NCBI GenBank assembly: GCA_913058575.1
Contig: CAJXRF010000039.1
Span: 1 to 51,267 of the forward strand
DNA from: an uncultured Bermanella sp.
GTDB lineage: Bacteria > Pseudomonadota > Gammaproteobacteria > Pseudomonadales > Oceanobacteraceae
Direction: 5' to 3'
DNA length: 51,267 bases
Positions 7,644 through 16,679 of this stretch are shown here, piece after piece (position 1 is the stretch's first letter; every line of letters starts with the position of its first letter). The translations under genes were made by a program, and so were the position numbers. Below the pieces are notes generated by a model, which was not told where the DNA came from, made no database searches, and saw only the letters and a list, made by a program, of their open reading frames with translations.

Positions 7644-9821
7644 TTATTCAATCACCGTCCACTGCCCCATCATGCCTTCATCTTCATGGGGTAAAATATG
7701 GCAATGAAGCATGAAGGGAGAGTCGGCATAGGAGTAAAAGCTAAACTCTTTAATAATGTACATATATTCGTCTTCACGTATTTGTACCACGTCTTTCCAA
7801 CCTTGCTCACTGGGTGTCAGGGGAATCTCAGCCCCCTCCGTTAAGTCACTATTTTTTACAACACGCTTTAAAACTTGAAAAGATCCATCGTGAACATGAA
7901 ACGGATGGGACAGTCTTAACCCGCTATCAGCCGACACTCGCCATACTTCTGTGGCACCGTATTGAGGTGATAAATTAATAACATCCATTTTCATTTGTTC
8001 AGAGCGGCCAGAGTTATCATATTCAATGGCATTGGCATTTTTTAATGAGAAGTTTCTGGGAAATGCTAAATTGTAAACCTCTGCATCACTTGGATTTAAA
8101 GTGACAATAGCGTTATCGGACCTTAAATTCGCAGGTATGGCAGTTACTTTATTCGTATTGTCGGTACCACTGGCTGTGAATTCAAAAATATCATAATTTT
8201 TAGTGTCAAGATTATCTTGGTCACCGGTTACATCAATATTTCGATCATCTAGCCCAAGGGTAATTAAATCTAACTCTGTGCCGTAATGCCTTACCGTATA
8301 AGTGCTGCCCTGCGCTGCATTGGTTAAATCAATTAGAATTTCATTACGTTCGCCGTTGTACATTAATAAACGAGTCACTTCAGAAGGCTCATTTAACAAA
8401 CCACCGTCTGTACCTACTTGGTAAAATGCTACTTCATTACCATTTGAGTCTTCTATTCCCAAATTATAACTTCTTGCCGCCGCACCATTTAAAATCCTTA
8501 ACCTAATAACTTGCCGAGGGTAAGTAAATTTGGCTTTGTACTGGCCATTCACCACTTGAGCCGCACCTTTAAATGCATTTACAATCCCCCCTACACTGCC
8601 ATCAGGATCAAGCACACAGTCGTCGCTATCGCTCATGGTTTCTGTGACAGAATTTGATCTAAGGCTAATATCACCCAGACCTTTATCTTGAATAACGATG
8701 GGCAAATCATCCACACCATAGGTATTGGGAATGCTGGGGTTTTGAGCTGGATTTTTTACGATGATCATACCGGCCAAACCGTTGTAAACATGCTGCGCGG
8801 TAATGCCTTCTGCATGGGGGTGATACCAAAAATTGGCACTGTCATTGACCATGGTAATATCAACCGTCCAGGTAGTGGGATTAACATTGCCCATATGGTC
8901 TAGCGCATCAGGCGCGTGGGTTGAATTAATCATTTGATGTGGCCCACCATCTTTCTCACCTAAAAGACTCAAGCCATGCCAGTGCACGGTGGATTTAACA
9001 CCCTCGCCTAAACTAGTATTCGTTCCATCATGAAGGTTATTGGTAACGTGAATTCGATAATTTTTACCTTTAATCATTTTTAACATGGGGCCTAAAATAA
9101 AATTACTTTTTTCTCGGCCATCATTAATATTAAACCCCCATGTGGTACTGGGGAGGTGCGCACTGGTAAAGCCATCACAAAAATCGGTACTGCCCACATC
9201 CATAGACAAATGCATTTCAATTAATTGAGTTACCGTCGTGGCATCGCCATGGTTATCGATAAAATCATTAACGCTCCCCACCTCTTCTCCTTCATATAAT
9301 TCAGGAACCGGTCCGCTCTGGATAGGTGTCGGCGTAGGCGTAGGAATTGGTGTGGGTGTGGGAATTGGTGTGGGTGTGGGAATTGGTGTGGGCGTAGATT
9401 CTGGGTCAACGTTTTCCAATCTAACGTTAACCCTATAGATATTTGAACTTGCACTCGTTGAATTAACACCTGTTGAACCTGACAAACTAATTTCAAAATA
9501 ATTATCCCCTTCACTTAAAATGAAAATACGGCTTATTTCATTAATAGCTGAGGGTATTCCATTTATTTCCACCGTAATATTGTCATTTCCTTTTGGGGTA
9601 AATGTAATTTCATTCTCATTAGATGACACATTGTAATCGCTATTAATCGTCGTAAAGGCTGGAGTCAGCCCTTCAACAGAAACCCCTAAATCAGTAAGAA
9701 ATACAGTGCTCACATCCTCTAGATCTGGATTCAGGGAGGATTCGCTGTTGTCATGATCACTGCCACATCCAGAAATAAAACAGGCCATGAGTGTTAAGTA
9801 AGGAATGAGTACTCTTATCAC
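7644..9821 (-). CDS. Multicopper oxidase lipoprotein with N-terminal beta-sandwich and Pro-Thr linker
   Basis: A 725-residue CueO/laccase-type oxidase. All four copper motifs are visible: HWHG (280-283), HPH (334-336), HPFHVH near the C-terminus, and HCH (706-708) followed by His712 and Met717, the usual type 1 ligand spacing with an axial Met. The N-terminus is a lipoprotein signal (ISGC, Cys19), then a cadherin-like beta-sandwich of about 95 residues, then a Pro-Thr-Ile-Pro linker (about 142-167), then the oxidase from about 185. I saw no Met-rich insert of the CueO type. The start is GTG 9821 with GAGAG about 7 bases upstream. It is the first gene of the operon and likely oxidises Cu(I) or a phenolic substrate at the outer membrane or in the periplasm. 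Confidence 0.92.
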   Translation of the reverse strand: MIRVLIPYLTLMACFISGCGSDHDNSESSLNPDLEDVSTVFLTDLGVSVEGLTPAFTTINSDYNVSSNENEITFTPKGNDNITVEINGIPSAINEISRIFILSEGDNYFEISLSGSTGVNSTSASSNIYRVNVRLENVDPESTPTPIPTPTPIPTPTPIPTPTPTPIQSGPVPELYEGEEVGSVNDFIDNHGDATTVTQLIEMHLSMDVGSTDFCDGFTSAHLPSTTWGFNINDGREKSNFILGPMLKMIKGKNYRIHVTNNLHDGTNTSLGEGVKSTVHWHGLSLLGEKDGGPHQMINSTHAPDALDHMGNVNPTTWTVDITMVNDSANFWYHPHAEGITAQHVYNGLAGMIIVKNPAQNPSIPNTYGVDDLPIVIQDKGLGDISLRSNSVTETMSDSDDCVLDPDGSVGGIVNAFKGAAQVVNGQYKAKFTYPRQVIRLRILNGAAARSYNLGIEDSNGNEVAFYQVGTDGGLLNEPSEVTRLLMYNGERNEILIDLTNAAQGSTYTVRHYGTELDLITLGLDDRNIDVTGDQDNLDTKNYDIFEFTASGTDNTNKVTAIPANLRSDNAIVTLNPSDAEVYNLAFPRNFSLKNANAIEYDNSGRSEQMKMDVINLSPQYGATEVWRVSADSGLRLSHPFHVHDGSFQVLKRVVKNSDLTEGAEIPLTPSEQGWKDVVQIREDEYMYIIKEFSFYSYADSPFMLHCHILPHEDEGMMGQWTVIE
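9325..9396. repeat. 18-bp tandem repeat coding the Pro-Thr linker
   Basis: Three consecutive 18-base units begin at 9343, 9361 and 9379 (each starting GGAATTGGTGTGGG on the + strand), preceded by a diverged unit at 9325. They encode Pro-Thr-Pro-Ile-Pro-Thr in the oxidase linker on the minus strand. The copies at 9343 and 9361 are identical, so copy number could change by slippage without a frameshift. Confidence 0.85.
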
Positions 9822-10227
9822 GCGCAGTCTCTCAATAGGTAATTCATGAATTTAATACTCATAGTTATGACAATGTATAATCAGTGATAATTTATAATCA
9901 ATAATGATTGAAATATTCATCACGCCATTTCTCCGCTAGTAGACCGATTAAATGCCTTCATCAAACAAATAGGTCCTTGGATTTACGAAGATAGTAAATT
10001 AATGGCTTTTGCCCTTTAGTGAGGCATCTCTCATTTTAATTTACATTTTTGGCCTTTTAGTCCCAAATAATTAATAGGAACTGCTAAATATTAATGCGAA
10101 GCTTAAATAGGTCCGCCTTTAGGCTCTGTATATCGAATTTAATGGCCCATAATCATAAAATCGTTCATTAATCTGAATGCGAACTTAATCACGGCCCAAT
10201 ACTCAATTTGGGCATATAATCCCAAAC
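9822..10227. other. Divergent intergenic region between copper operon and DUF6502 gene
   Basis: A 406-base AT-rich region that must hold both divergent promoters. On the right it has a TATAAT box and an inverted repeat close to 10228 (listed separately). On the left there is a cluster of ATAAT units at 9886-9909, which I do not call a Fur box. No CueR-type copper operator was recognised by eye. Confidence 0.5.
10194..10220 (+). promoter_or_regulatory. Promoter -10 box with overlapping inverted repeat, near-leaderless start
   Basis: A perfect TATAAT lies at 10215-10220, only 7 bases before the ATG at 10228. Transcription would begin at or next to the start codon, giving a leaderless or near-leaderless mRNA, which matches the absence of a Shine-Dalgarno sequence. 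Just upstream, GCCCAA (10194-10199) and TTGGGC (10208-10213) form an inverted repeat over the -35 region, an operator candidate. No good -35 hexamer is visible, which suits an activated promoter. Confidence 0.4.
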
Positions 10228-11058
10228 ATGTCCGAAAGTATTGAATCTGCGACTAAGTTCGCCCTAGCCAGACTGCTGCGCCCTTTAGTAAAACTGCTGA
10301 TTAAGCAGGGCGTGAGCTATGCCAGTTTTGCAGAGGCCACTCGCCGTTTATTCATTGATGTGGCCGAACAAGATTTTAAAATACCGGGCAAGAAACAAAG
10401 TTTGTCTCGTATTTCTGTGCTCACCGGCATTAATAGAAAAGACGTGGCAAAAATTTTAAAAGCCGATCAAGGCCAAGACGACCAACAGTTTATGCCCGCC
10501 AATAGACCCTCGCGTATCATTCAGGAATGGCTAAGAGATAAACGTTTTACTAACGAATCAGGGGCACCCAAACCCTTACATTTTGAGGGCGGCGATAATA
10601 GTTTCTCAGAATTAGTGCGCTTGTATGGAGGCGATGTTACGCCTAGATCTATGTTAGATGAATTAAATCGGGTGGGGGTCATTAGTCGTAACCCTCAACA
10701 ACATTTAATGCTGTGTTCAAGTGCGTATGTGCCACAACAAGATTTAGCCGAAAAAATAAACATATTAGGACGAGCCAGCGGTGATTTATTTTCTACATTA
10801 GATCACAACCTTGAACACCAGCAGTTTCGCTCTCGATTACAGCGCAGCGTGGCCTACAGCAATATCCCCGTAAAAAATCTCAACCAAATACGCATGCAAA
10901 GTAAAGAAGAGTGCGAGCAATTTTTATTGCATATAAACCAATGGCTCTCGCAGCATGACGCCCATGTCAATCCGGAACTAGAAGGTCACCAAACCGCTCG
11001 CGCGGGTATCGGCATTTACTACTTTGAGCAGGCACACCAAGAAGAATCCATTTCATGA
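10228..11058 (+). CDS. DUF6502 family protein
   Basis: A 276-residue soluble protein with a helical N-terminal half. Residues 1-100 (a LARLLRPLVKLLI stretch, then SYASFAEATRRLF and a SRISVLTGINRKDV run) look like a helix-turn-helix or winged-helix module, and they match the pattern of DUF6502 proteins. The stop codon overlaps the start of the next gene (ATGA at 11055), so the two are translationally coupled. DUF6502 and DUF5666 genes are, to my knowledge, often neighbours in gammaproteobacteria; the function of the pair is not established. A DNA-binding or regulatory role for this member is my inference from the HTH-like region. Confidence 0.75.
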   Translation: MSESIESATKFALARLLRPLVKLLIKQGVSYASFAEATRRLFIDVAEQDFKIPGKKQSLSRISVLTGINRKDVAKILKADQGQDDQQFMPANRPSRIIQEWLRDKRFTNESGAPKPLHFEGGDNSFSELVRLYGGDVTPRSMLDELNRVGVISRNPQQHLMLCSSAYVPQQDLAEKINILGRASGDLFSTLDHNLEHQQFRSRLQRSVAYSNIPVKNLNQIRMQSKEECEQFLLHINQWLSQHDAHVNPELEGHQTARAGIGIYYFEQAHQEESIS

Positions 11059-12785
11059 ACATGCTGTTTAAGTTCATTTTATTCACCTTTATTGTCACCA
11101 CATATGTGGTGGTGAATCCGTCTGCCATTTGCCACAACGACTGTGAAGTCAAATTACAAACCGTCTTAAATCCAAGTAATCATACCAACGCTTTCACCCC
11201 GGCCACTAAACAGCAAGAGCCCAAAGCGGCTTTAGCAATTCAACCAACATTAAACGATGAATTGAGTTTCACCGGTCAACTCAGTGATTTATCAGCCATC
11301 CCTTATTCTTTTACCAACGGCCAAGATCAACAAAATATTGTTGAAGGGGGAATAGAAGGCACCGGAAAAGTTGGCGACACTCGTAAACTATTTGAATTTA
11401 ATGACGAGCCATTAACCCCTGAAGAAGAAATTCAAAAACACGCTGAAGAAGAAGATGGCATTGAAGGAACCGGCAGAATGGCACTGGGAGCTGATCATTT
11501 AATTGCCTACGGCCCTATATCTAGGTTCGGCAGCATCTATGTAAATGGCATTCGCTACCAAGTTAACCAAGCTCAAATAGAATTCACTAATGAGCAAGCA
11601 TTAAGCCAGCTAAATGTCGGCATGATGGTAAAAGTACAAGCCGATTGGAATTCACAAGATAACCGTTCTTTTAATGCTCAAAAGGTTTGGTTTGACCTGC
11701 AATTAAAAGGCCCGGTATCTACAATCGCGCCCACCAGTTTTGGCGCTCGACTTACTATTTTAGGCACACTGGTAAATATAAATGAAGATACTGTACTGGA
11801 GGGCCTAACGTTAAAAAATATAAAACTTGGCCATGTATTGGCCATTAGCGGAATCACAGACACAGATGGCAGCCTAGTGGCCACGCATATCTCGCGGCGC
11901 TCATTAACGCTAAACGCCAGCCAGATTGTGGAAGTAGAATCTAAAATATTGTCCGTTAATACCGCACAGCAGCGTATTTCCATTAATGGAATTGAGTTAC
12001 ACACTGACAATGCCAAATGGAAAAACACCTCTATTCAGGCACTAAAATCTGGGGATACTATAGAAGTGCTAGGTCATTACGACAACGCTAACAGTCGCCT
12101 TAATGCGATTTCCATTAAACTTAAAAAAGCCAATCTAAGTTTGGTTAACGGTACCAAGCTTAGCGTTGATGGCATTATCAGCCTTTACCAATCAGACCAA
12201 AACTTTTTCATTAATGGCCAGAAAAGCAATGCTGGCAATGCTGAACTTTTAGTCGGTGATCGCGCATCTTTAGGCAATAAAGTGCGCATTAAGGCTAATG
12301 GCAAAATCCATCAAGATGGTGTATTCATCATACGCACCGTTGAAATTATTCGACCGACCAATGCCAGCATTAAGGCCACTGTTATTTCAATTAATCCCAA
12401 TTCAGGGGAGATTGCTCTTCTGGGCGTAAACGGATACACAAAACAAGGCACCTTGTTTCAATCCAAACTGGCCAGCAGTAATAAATATTTCAATATTAAT
12501 GATATATCCCCAGGGGACTGGGTAGAGTTAAAAGGGAAGTGGTCTGAGAATAAATTTAATTTAAACGCCGTTAATGCCATTAACCCTCAAAAAAAACAAG
12601 TATTAAAGGGGCAAATTGAAATTGATGAAAATGGTAAAATCAGCATTTTAGGCATCCAGCTATTAGCCAACACCCTACTAACCGATGAACAAACTTCGAA
12701 ATTGGAAAGTGGAGATTTTGTCTTAGCCAAGGGACAAATGCTAGATGCTGACACCTTTAACGCAGACAGTCTTACATTAGAATAG
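11055..12785 (+). CDS. Exported DUF5666 repeat protein
   Basis: A 576-residue protein with a signal peptide or N-terminal anchor (residues 1-24). The body is a series of beta-rich DUF5666 (OB-like) repeats: runs such as LGTLVNINEDTVLEGL, the GDWVELKGKW motif and recurring V-x-G-x-I segments repeat about every 60-70 residues. Before them, the sequence IEGTG occurs twice (about residues 99 and 136), a feature of these proteins. No enzyme motif is visible. It overlaps the DUF6502 stop by 4 bases (ATGA) and is the second gene of that two-gene unit. It is probably periplasmic or surface-exposed, with unknown ligand. Its end lies only 19 bases from the convergent 12805 gene, leaving little room for a terminator. 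Confidence 0.75.
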   Translation: MNMLFKFILFTFIVTTYVVVNPSAICHNDCEVKLQTVLNPSNHTNAFTPATKQQEPKAALAIQPTLNDELSFTGQLSDLSAIPYSFTNGQDQQNIVEGGIEGTGKVGDTRKLFEFNDEPLTPEEEIQKHAEEEDGIEGTGRMALGADHLIAYGPISRFGSIYVNGIRYQVNQAQIEFTNEQALSQLNVGMMVKVQADWNSQDNRSFNAQKVWFDLQLKGPVSTIAPTSFGARLTILGTLVNINEDTVLEGLTLKNIKLGHVLAISGITDTDGSLVATHISRRSLTLNASQIVEVESKILSVNTAQQRISINGIELHTDNAKWKNTSIQALKSGDTIEVLGHYDNANSRLNAISIKLKKANLSLVNGTKLSVDGIISLYQSDQNFFINGQKSNAGNAELLVGDRASLGNKVRIKANGKIHQDGVFIIRTVEIIRPTNASIKATVISINPNSGEIALLGVNGYTKQGTLFQSKLASSNKYFNINDISPGDWVELKGKWSENKFNLNAVNAINPQKKQVLKGQIEIDENGKISILGIQLLANTLLTDEQTSKLESGDFVLAKGQMLDADTFNADSLTLE

Positions 12786-12804
12786 CTTTTACAGTATCAC
12801 CTCA

Positions 12805-13473
12805 CTAAGGGCGACAGTTTAGCGTGGCTTGATTAGCACTTCTTATAAATTTAGCGGATGATTGTGGTTTTAAATAAAAACCATAACCGCGCTTTAAATA
12901 GGGGGTGAATTTAATTGTGCTGTCATCGGTACGGCTTATCAAACTTTTATACACCACATCTGGCAGAGCTACCACGGCGACTCGCCCAACCAATAACATA
13001 TTAAATAAGCCCGAATAATCATTATGGCGCAGAATATTTTTAAAACCTTGGCGCTGAACATAGGAGTCTTGCGGAGAACCCAACTTTACCCCTAGACTTA
13101 TTTTTTTATTAGAGGTGTCTGGCAAAGCACTCTTATAGACCCAATAATCTTCAATCTCCTGCACCGCTTGCGACTCTATTAATAAAGCACGGCGTTCTTG
13201 GGTAAAACCCATGGGGAAAATAATATCGATTTTATTATTATGAGTCTCTTCAATGAGCCGAGCAGTGGGATAGCTTTTCCAACGAATGGGTTGCTGTAAC
13301 TGTTTAGCAAAACAGGTTAAAAACTCCACATCCCCATGGTCACCGGCCACCAGACCTTGCTGATCAATATAAAGAGATGGCAAGGTGGCAGGAATACCGC
13401 CTTTTAGGGGATCTGCCTTCACAAGCTCCATATAACAAAACGCTATTATAGCTATACAGGCCAAGCCTTTCAT
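12805..13473 (-). CDS. Periplasmic solute-binding-like protein (SBP_bac_3 type)
   Basis: A 222-residue exported protein with a signal peptide of about 20 residues ending VKA. The pattern (an early region with DVEFLTCFAKQL, then RWKSYPTARLIEE, DIIFPMGFTQERR and a late GRVAVVALPD stretch) is that of the family 3 extracellular solute-binding fold also found in stand-alone sensors. There is no permease or ATPase gene beside it, so an orphan sensor or auxiliary role is as likely as transport. GGAGA lies 7 bases before the ATG. It runs convergent with the DUF5666 gene. The protein is slightly shorter than typical (about 240-260 residues). Confidence 0.7.
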   Translation of the reverse strand: MKGLACIAIIAFCYMELVKADPLKGGIPATLPSLYIDQQGLVAGDHGDVEFLTCFAKQLQQPIRWKSYPTARLIEETHNNKIDIIFPMGFTQERRALLIESQAVQEIEDYWVYKSALPDTSNKKISLGVKLGSPQDSYVQRQGFKNILRHNDYSGLFNMLLVGRVAVVALPDVVYKSLISRTDDSTIKFTPYLKRGYGFYLKPQSSAKFIRSANQATLNCRP

Positions 13474-13569
13474 GCAAAGGTCTCCTTACTCATTAGCCTA
13501 GTATAGATAGCTCAAGTCAGATTTCACCTTAAACAAAATCTAACTCAATATTTTATAAGCCCCCACCCA

Positions 13570-14748
13570 TTAAGGGTGCACCACACAGCCACCTATAATG
13601 TCGCCATTCCACTTGGCTTTCATGGCCTCTTTAATCTCAGCCAATTCATAGGTGTGAGAAACATAGGGTTTAAGTTGGCCGCTATGAACCCATTCCATAA
13701 TTTTTTCCAACCGCTCAGGGCGGATACTGGCGTCGTGTTGAGTGGAAATCACCGTAGGACAACCCATTACTTTCAGGCCTTTCATCATAATAAGGTTCGT
13801 GGGTAACATATTGGCATTGGGCGCGCCTCTTTGGCCTTTGCCTTTTGACACAAACGGCGTTGACGCCCAACCCACCACTAAAAAGCGCGCACCAAAACTC
13901 ACACAACGCATGCTCTCTATAGAAATATCTCCCCCTACCCCGTCGTATACCACATCTACGCCACGGCCATTGGTTAAGGCTTTTACTTCATCGCGAAAAC
14001 GCCTGACACCACTTTCCCCTGTTGGGGCCTTACAGTTAATCACGTGATCGGCCCCTTGTTGTTTCACTATTTCAAGCTTTTCATCACTGCGTCCAGTGGC
14101 AATCACAGCGGCACCCAAAATTTTTGCAATGTGCACTGCCGCTAATCCAGTAGCCCCACTTGCCCCGTGAATCAATACGGTTTCACCTTTTTGTAATTGA
14201 CCGCAAGCCACCAAACAATGATAAGCGGTTTCGTAACTGCCCAATAAATTGCAGGCCTCATCATATGAAAAGCCGTTTGGAATAGCGCGTATGGCCGCAA
14301 TGGGTGCCACCGCAAACGACGCAAAACCACCGTACTGCTGGTAATTGCCTGGTGAGCGCGGCCCAGCCACAAAACCATCCACCAATACTCTGTCACCCAA
14401 TTTTGCTTGGCTTTCATCAATGCCTTCACCTAACCAAATAATTTCGCCGCTGTATTCAAGCCCTGGGGTATAAGGCAGTGGCGGCATGTGCTGGTATTGG
14501 CCGCTGCTCATGAGTAAATCCACCCAACCCACTGCCGAGCTTTTCACGTTAATAATCACATCTTTACTGCCCAAGGTAGAAGTGTCAGGCATGGCTTGAT
14601 CTTCAAGGTATAGATTTTTTTCAACCCCCTCCATTGGATTTTCAGCAAACTGTGCAATTCGCACGCGACGGCCGCTGGTATTTAAAAAAGGGGCCGAGGT
14701 ATTTTGTTTAGGTAATTTATTGGTGGCATCAGCCATGGAATTAGGCAT
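13570..14748 (-). CDS. Zinc-free medium-chain dehydrogenase/reductase (quinone-oxidoreductase type)
   Basis: A 392-residue NAD(P)H-dependent enzyme of the MDR superfamily. The N-terminal GroES-like domain includes a GLEYSGEI run and lacks the catalytic zinc Cys/His set. The Rossmann domain has GASGATGLAAVHIAK, with NADPH-type binding and a following ATGRSDEKL. This pattern fits quinone oxidoreductase or enoyl-reductase relatives, and the substrate cannot be told. AAGGAG lies 9 bases before ATG 14748, and the gene overlaps the preceding nitronate-monooxygenase gene by 8 bases, so they are coupled. About 30 extra N-terminal residues precede the usual start of the fold. The TetR gene two places upstream is the likely regulator. 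Confidence 0.85.
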   Translation of the reverse strand: MPNSMADATNKLPKQNTSAPFLNTSGRRVRIAQFAENPMEGVEKNLYLEDQAMPDTSTLGSKDVIINVKSSAVGWVDLLMSSGQYQHMPPLPYTPGLEYSGEIIWLGEGIDESQAKLGDRVLVDGFVAGPRSPGNYQQYGGFASFAVAPIAAIRAIPNGFSYDEACNLLGSYETAYHCLVACGQLQKGETVLIHGASGATGLAAVHIAKILGAAVIATGRSDEKLEIVKQQGADHVINCKAPTGESGVRRFRDEVKALTNGRGVDVVYDGVGGDISIESMRCVSFGARFLVVGWASTPFVSKGKGQRGAPNANMLPTNLIMMKGLKVMGCPTVISTQHDASIRPERLEKIMEWVHSGQLKPYVSHTYELAEIKEAMKAKWNGDIIGGCVVHP

Positions 14749-15847
14749 CTTGAATAGCTCCTTGGCTGTGCATTGATGAATTTAATGTCACTTTATTTAA
14801 TGGCGAATTCATTTCTGATGTGAGTTTTTTAGATCCGCTATTACCGATATTATTTCGTGTTCTTATAGCCCCTTTAAAACCTTCCATGATATCCCTAACC
14901 GATTCAATGCTGGTAATGCGCTCGACACTTTTTCCAGCCTGAAAATAATCTTTATACCCCATTCCCTCTTTGGCAGAGCGTTTGAATTTCCAGATTGATA
15001 GAATAGCGTAATAAGTGCGGGCCCAGTGTTTGGTTTTTCGACCCTTCAAAAGCATTCGCGCAATAGGACCTGCATGGGTACCCATTTTCTTAACCGACTC
15101 AGTTTCAATAATGGCACAAGGCACCCCAGAGATTTTATCGGTTAACACAATGTCTTTTTCAGTGGCTGTGACAATGGAATTTTTATAATCCATATGCGCT
15201 TGGCACTCTTTAGCGGCAATAAAGCGCGTACCCAGTTGTACTCCTTGGTACCCCAATTCTAAAACTTCCAGCATGTCATTTTCATCACCAATACCCCCAG
15301 CACATAACACCGGCACACCTAAATCATACGTTTCACTGTAAAGTTGTTTGGCACTTAATGTTCCGGCGTGGCCACCGGCGGCCTCATTCACACAAATAAG
15401 CCCGTCTACCCCAGCCTGCAATGCGCGCTTAGCCCATTTTCGAGAGGTTATATTGTGATAAACAATACCCCCTTTTGCGTGGGCTTTGTCTACCACCCAT
15501 TGAGGGTTGCCAAGGGCCGTCACAAAAAAGCGCACCCCTTCTTCTAAAGCAATGTCCATCCACAATTTCATACGCTCTTCATAAGCGCTCACGGATTTCT
15601 CTACTATCACATTTAAACCAATGGGTTTATCGGTCAGGGATTTAATTAATTTGATGCCTTCACGAAAATCATGCTGATGAGCATATACCATGGCAATGGG
15701 CTGAATGATGCCTATGCCTCCCGCCTCAGATGTAGCCGCCACTAATTCAGGGTTACTGCACGGGTACATGGCTCCGCAAATAATGGGGGATTCAATGCCC
15801 GCCTGTTGTAAAAAAAGATTGCTGTTATTGGGTGTTGGCACTGACAT
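14741..15847 (-). CDS. Nitronate monooxygenase-like FMN enzyme (NPD family)
   Basis: A 368-residue TIM-barrel flavoprotein of the nitronate monooxygenase / 2-nitropropane dioxygenase family. Seen are the N-terminal ESPIICGAMYPCSNPELV stretch, the glycine-rich EAGGIGIIQP segment, the EAAGGHAG motif, PVLCAGGIGDEND and GVQLGTRFIA, the phosphate-binding end of the barrel. Family members oxidise nitronates or, in less studied branches, other activated carbonyl compounds; the true substrate is open. AAGGA lies about 7 bases before the ATG. It is placed between the TetR gene (9 bases upstream) and the dehydrogenase (8-base overlap), so all three should be co-transcribed. Confidence 0.85.
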   Translation of the reverse strand: MSVPTPNNSNLFLQQAGIESPIICGAMYPCSNPELVAATSEAGGIGIIQPIAMVYAHQHDFREGIKLIKSLTDKPIGLNVIVEKSVSAYEERMKLWMDIALEEGVRFFVTALGNPQWVVDKAHAKGGIVYHNITSRKWAKRALQAGVDGLICVNEAAGGHAGTLSAKQLYSETYDLGVPVLCAGGIGDENDMLEVLELGYQGVQLGTRFIAAKECQAHMDYKNSIVTATEKDIVLTDKISGVPCAIIETESVKKMGTHAGPIARMLLKGRKTKHWARTYYAILSIWKFKRSAKEGMGYKDYFQAGKSVERITSIESVRDIMEGFKGAIRTRNNIGNSGSKKLTSEMNSPLNKVTLNSSMHSQGAIQDA

Positions 15848-15856
15848 GTTTATTCC

Positions 15857-16549
15857 TTATTTATTATTATTTTCTAATCGCGTAACCAGTTGCTCGAGTC
15901 GGTCTAAATTCACTTTGTATTGATCAATGGGCTGCGGCTTTAAACCGTTTAACACAATGCTTAATATATCTTGGGTTAATGAATCAGCATCTAGGGTGGT
16001 TTTATTGCTACTGAGTACATTCCAAGCTGAATGCTCTAAGCCGCCAAAAATCATGTCGCGCACCGTTTTAGAAGCGATGTCTGTGCGTATTTCATTATTT
16101 TTTTTGCCGTCACCAATCACTTTTAATAATATTTCACTGTAACGGCGAGTATGTTGGTGCATGTCGGAATGGGGGTAATTATTTAACGGTCGTATTTCTT
16201 GAAGCAGTAAGCGGCACAGGCCAGTGTCTTCAAAAAAGGTTTGAATATGACGGGTAATTAAAACCCGCAATTGATTTTCAATGCCTTTAATGCCCGCCAA
16301 ACTGTTTTCTGCTTTTTCAATTGATGTTTTATAAAAACCCGAGACCACACCGGCCAACACATCTTGTTTGTTGGCAAAGTGCTTATAAATAGTTCCCTCT
16401 GCCACCCTAGCCCCTTTAGCAATCTCGCTCATGGCGGTTTTTTCATAACCCTTAACAGAGAAGATGGCATGGGCTGCGGCCAGAATATCCGATTCTCGCA
16501 CCGCTTTTGGCTGGCGTGTCCTGCCTAAGTCTTTCACTTCTAGGCTCAT
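15857..16549 (-). CDS. TetR/AcrR family transcriptional regulator
   Basis: About 230 residues. The N-terminal helix-turn-helix is clear (ILAAAHAIFSVKGYEKTAMS, then VAEGTIYKHFANKQDV, roughly residues 20-66), followed by a helical ligand domain. I prefer ATG 16549 over the upstream TTG 16561 because it is a normal start with TGGA about 7 bases upstream. It is the first gene of the operon with the nitronate-monooxygenase and dehydrogenase genes, which it probably represses along with itself. A repeated CTCACTAAT motif near its start and 110 bases upstream is the operator candidate. Confidence 0.9.
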   Translation of the reverse strand: MSLEVKDLGRTRQPKAVRESDILAAAHAIFSVKGYEKTAMSEIAKGARVAEGTIYKHFANKQDVLAGVVSGFYKTSIEKAENSLAGIKGIENQLRVLITRHIQTFFEDTGLCRLLLQEIRPLNNYPHSDMHQHTRRYSEILLKVIGDGKKNNEIRTDIASKTVRDMIFGGLEHSAWNVLSSNKTTLDADSLTQDILSIVLNGLKPQPIDQYKVNLDRLEQLVTRLENNNK

Positions 16550-16679
16550 TAGTGAGTCCAATTCATTAGTAACCTCACAAAACTACCCCTTTAGTGACTA
16601 CAAATCTAGATAAATGTGCAATTACCGATCACTCTTTAAGAAATACACCACAATAAGTGAGTTGCCCTCACTAATAGTG
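16545..16679. promoter_or_regulatory. Repeated CTCACTAAT motif, TetR operator candidate
   Basis: CTCATTAGTGAG at 16545-16556 (CTCACTAATGAG on the minus strand) overlaps the TetR start. AGTGAG-ttgcc-CTCACTAATAGTG lies at 16656-16679. The shared CTCACTAAT core and the 6-5-6 inverted repeat at 16656-16672 suggest autoregulation. The rest of the 16562-16929 gap shows nothing else I recognise. Confidence 0.35.

Noticed and set aside
9886-9909. Fur box before the copper operon
   Set aside because: ATAAT units are present but do not match the 6-1-6 spacing well, and AT-rich DNA gives such runs by chance.
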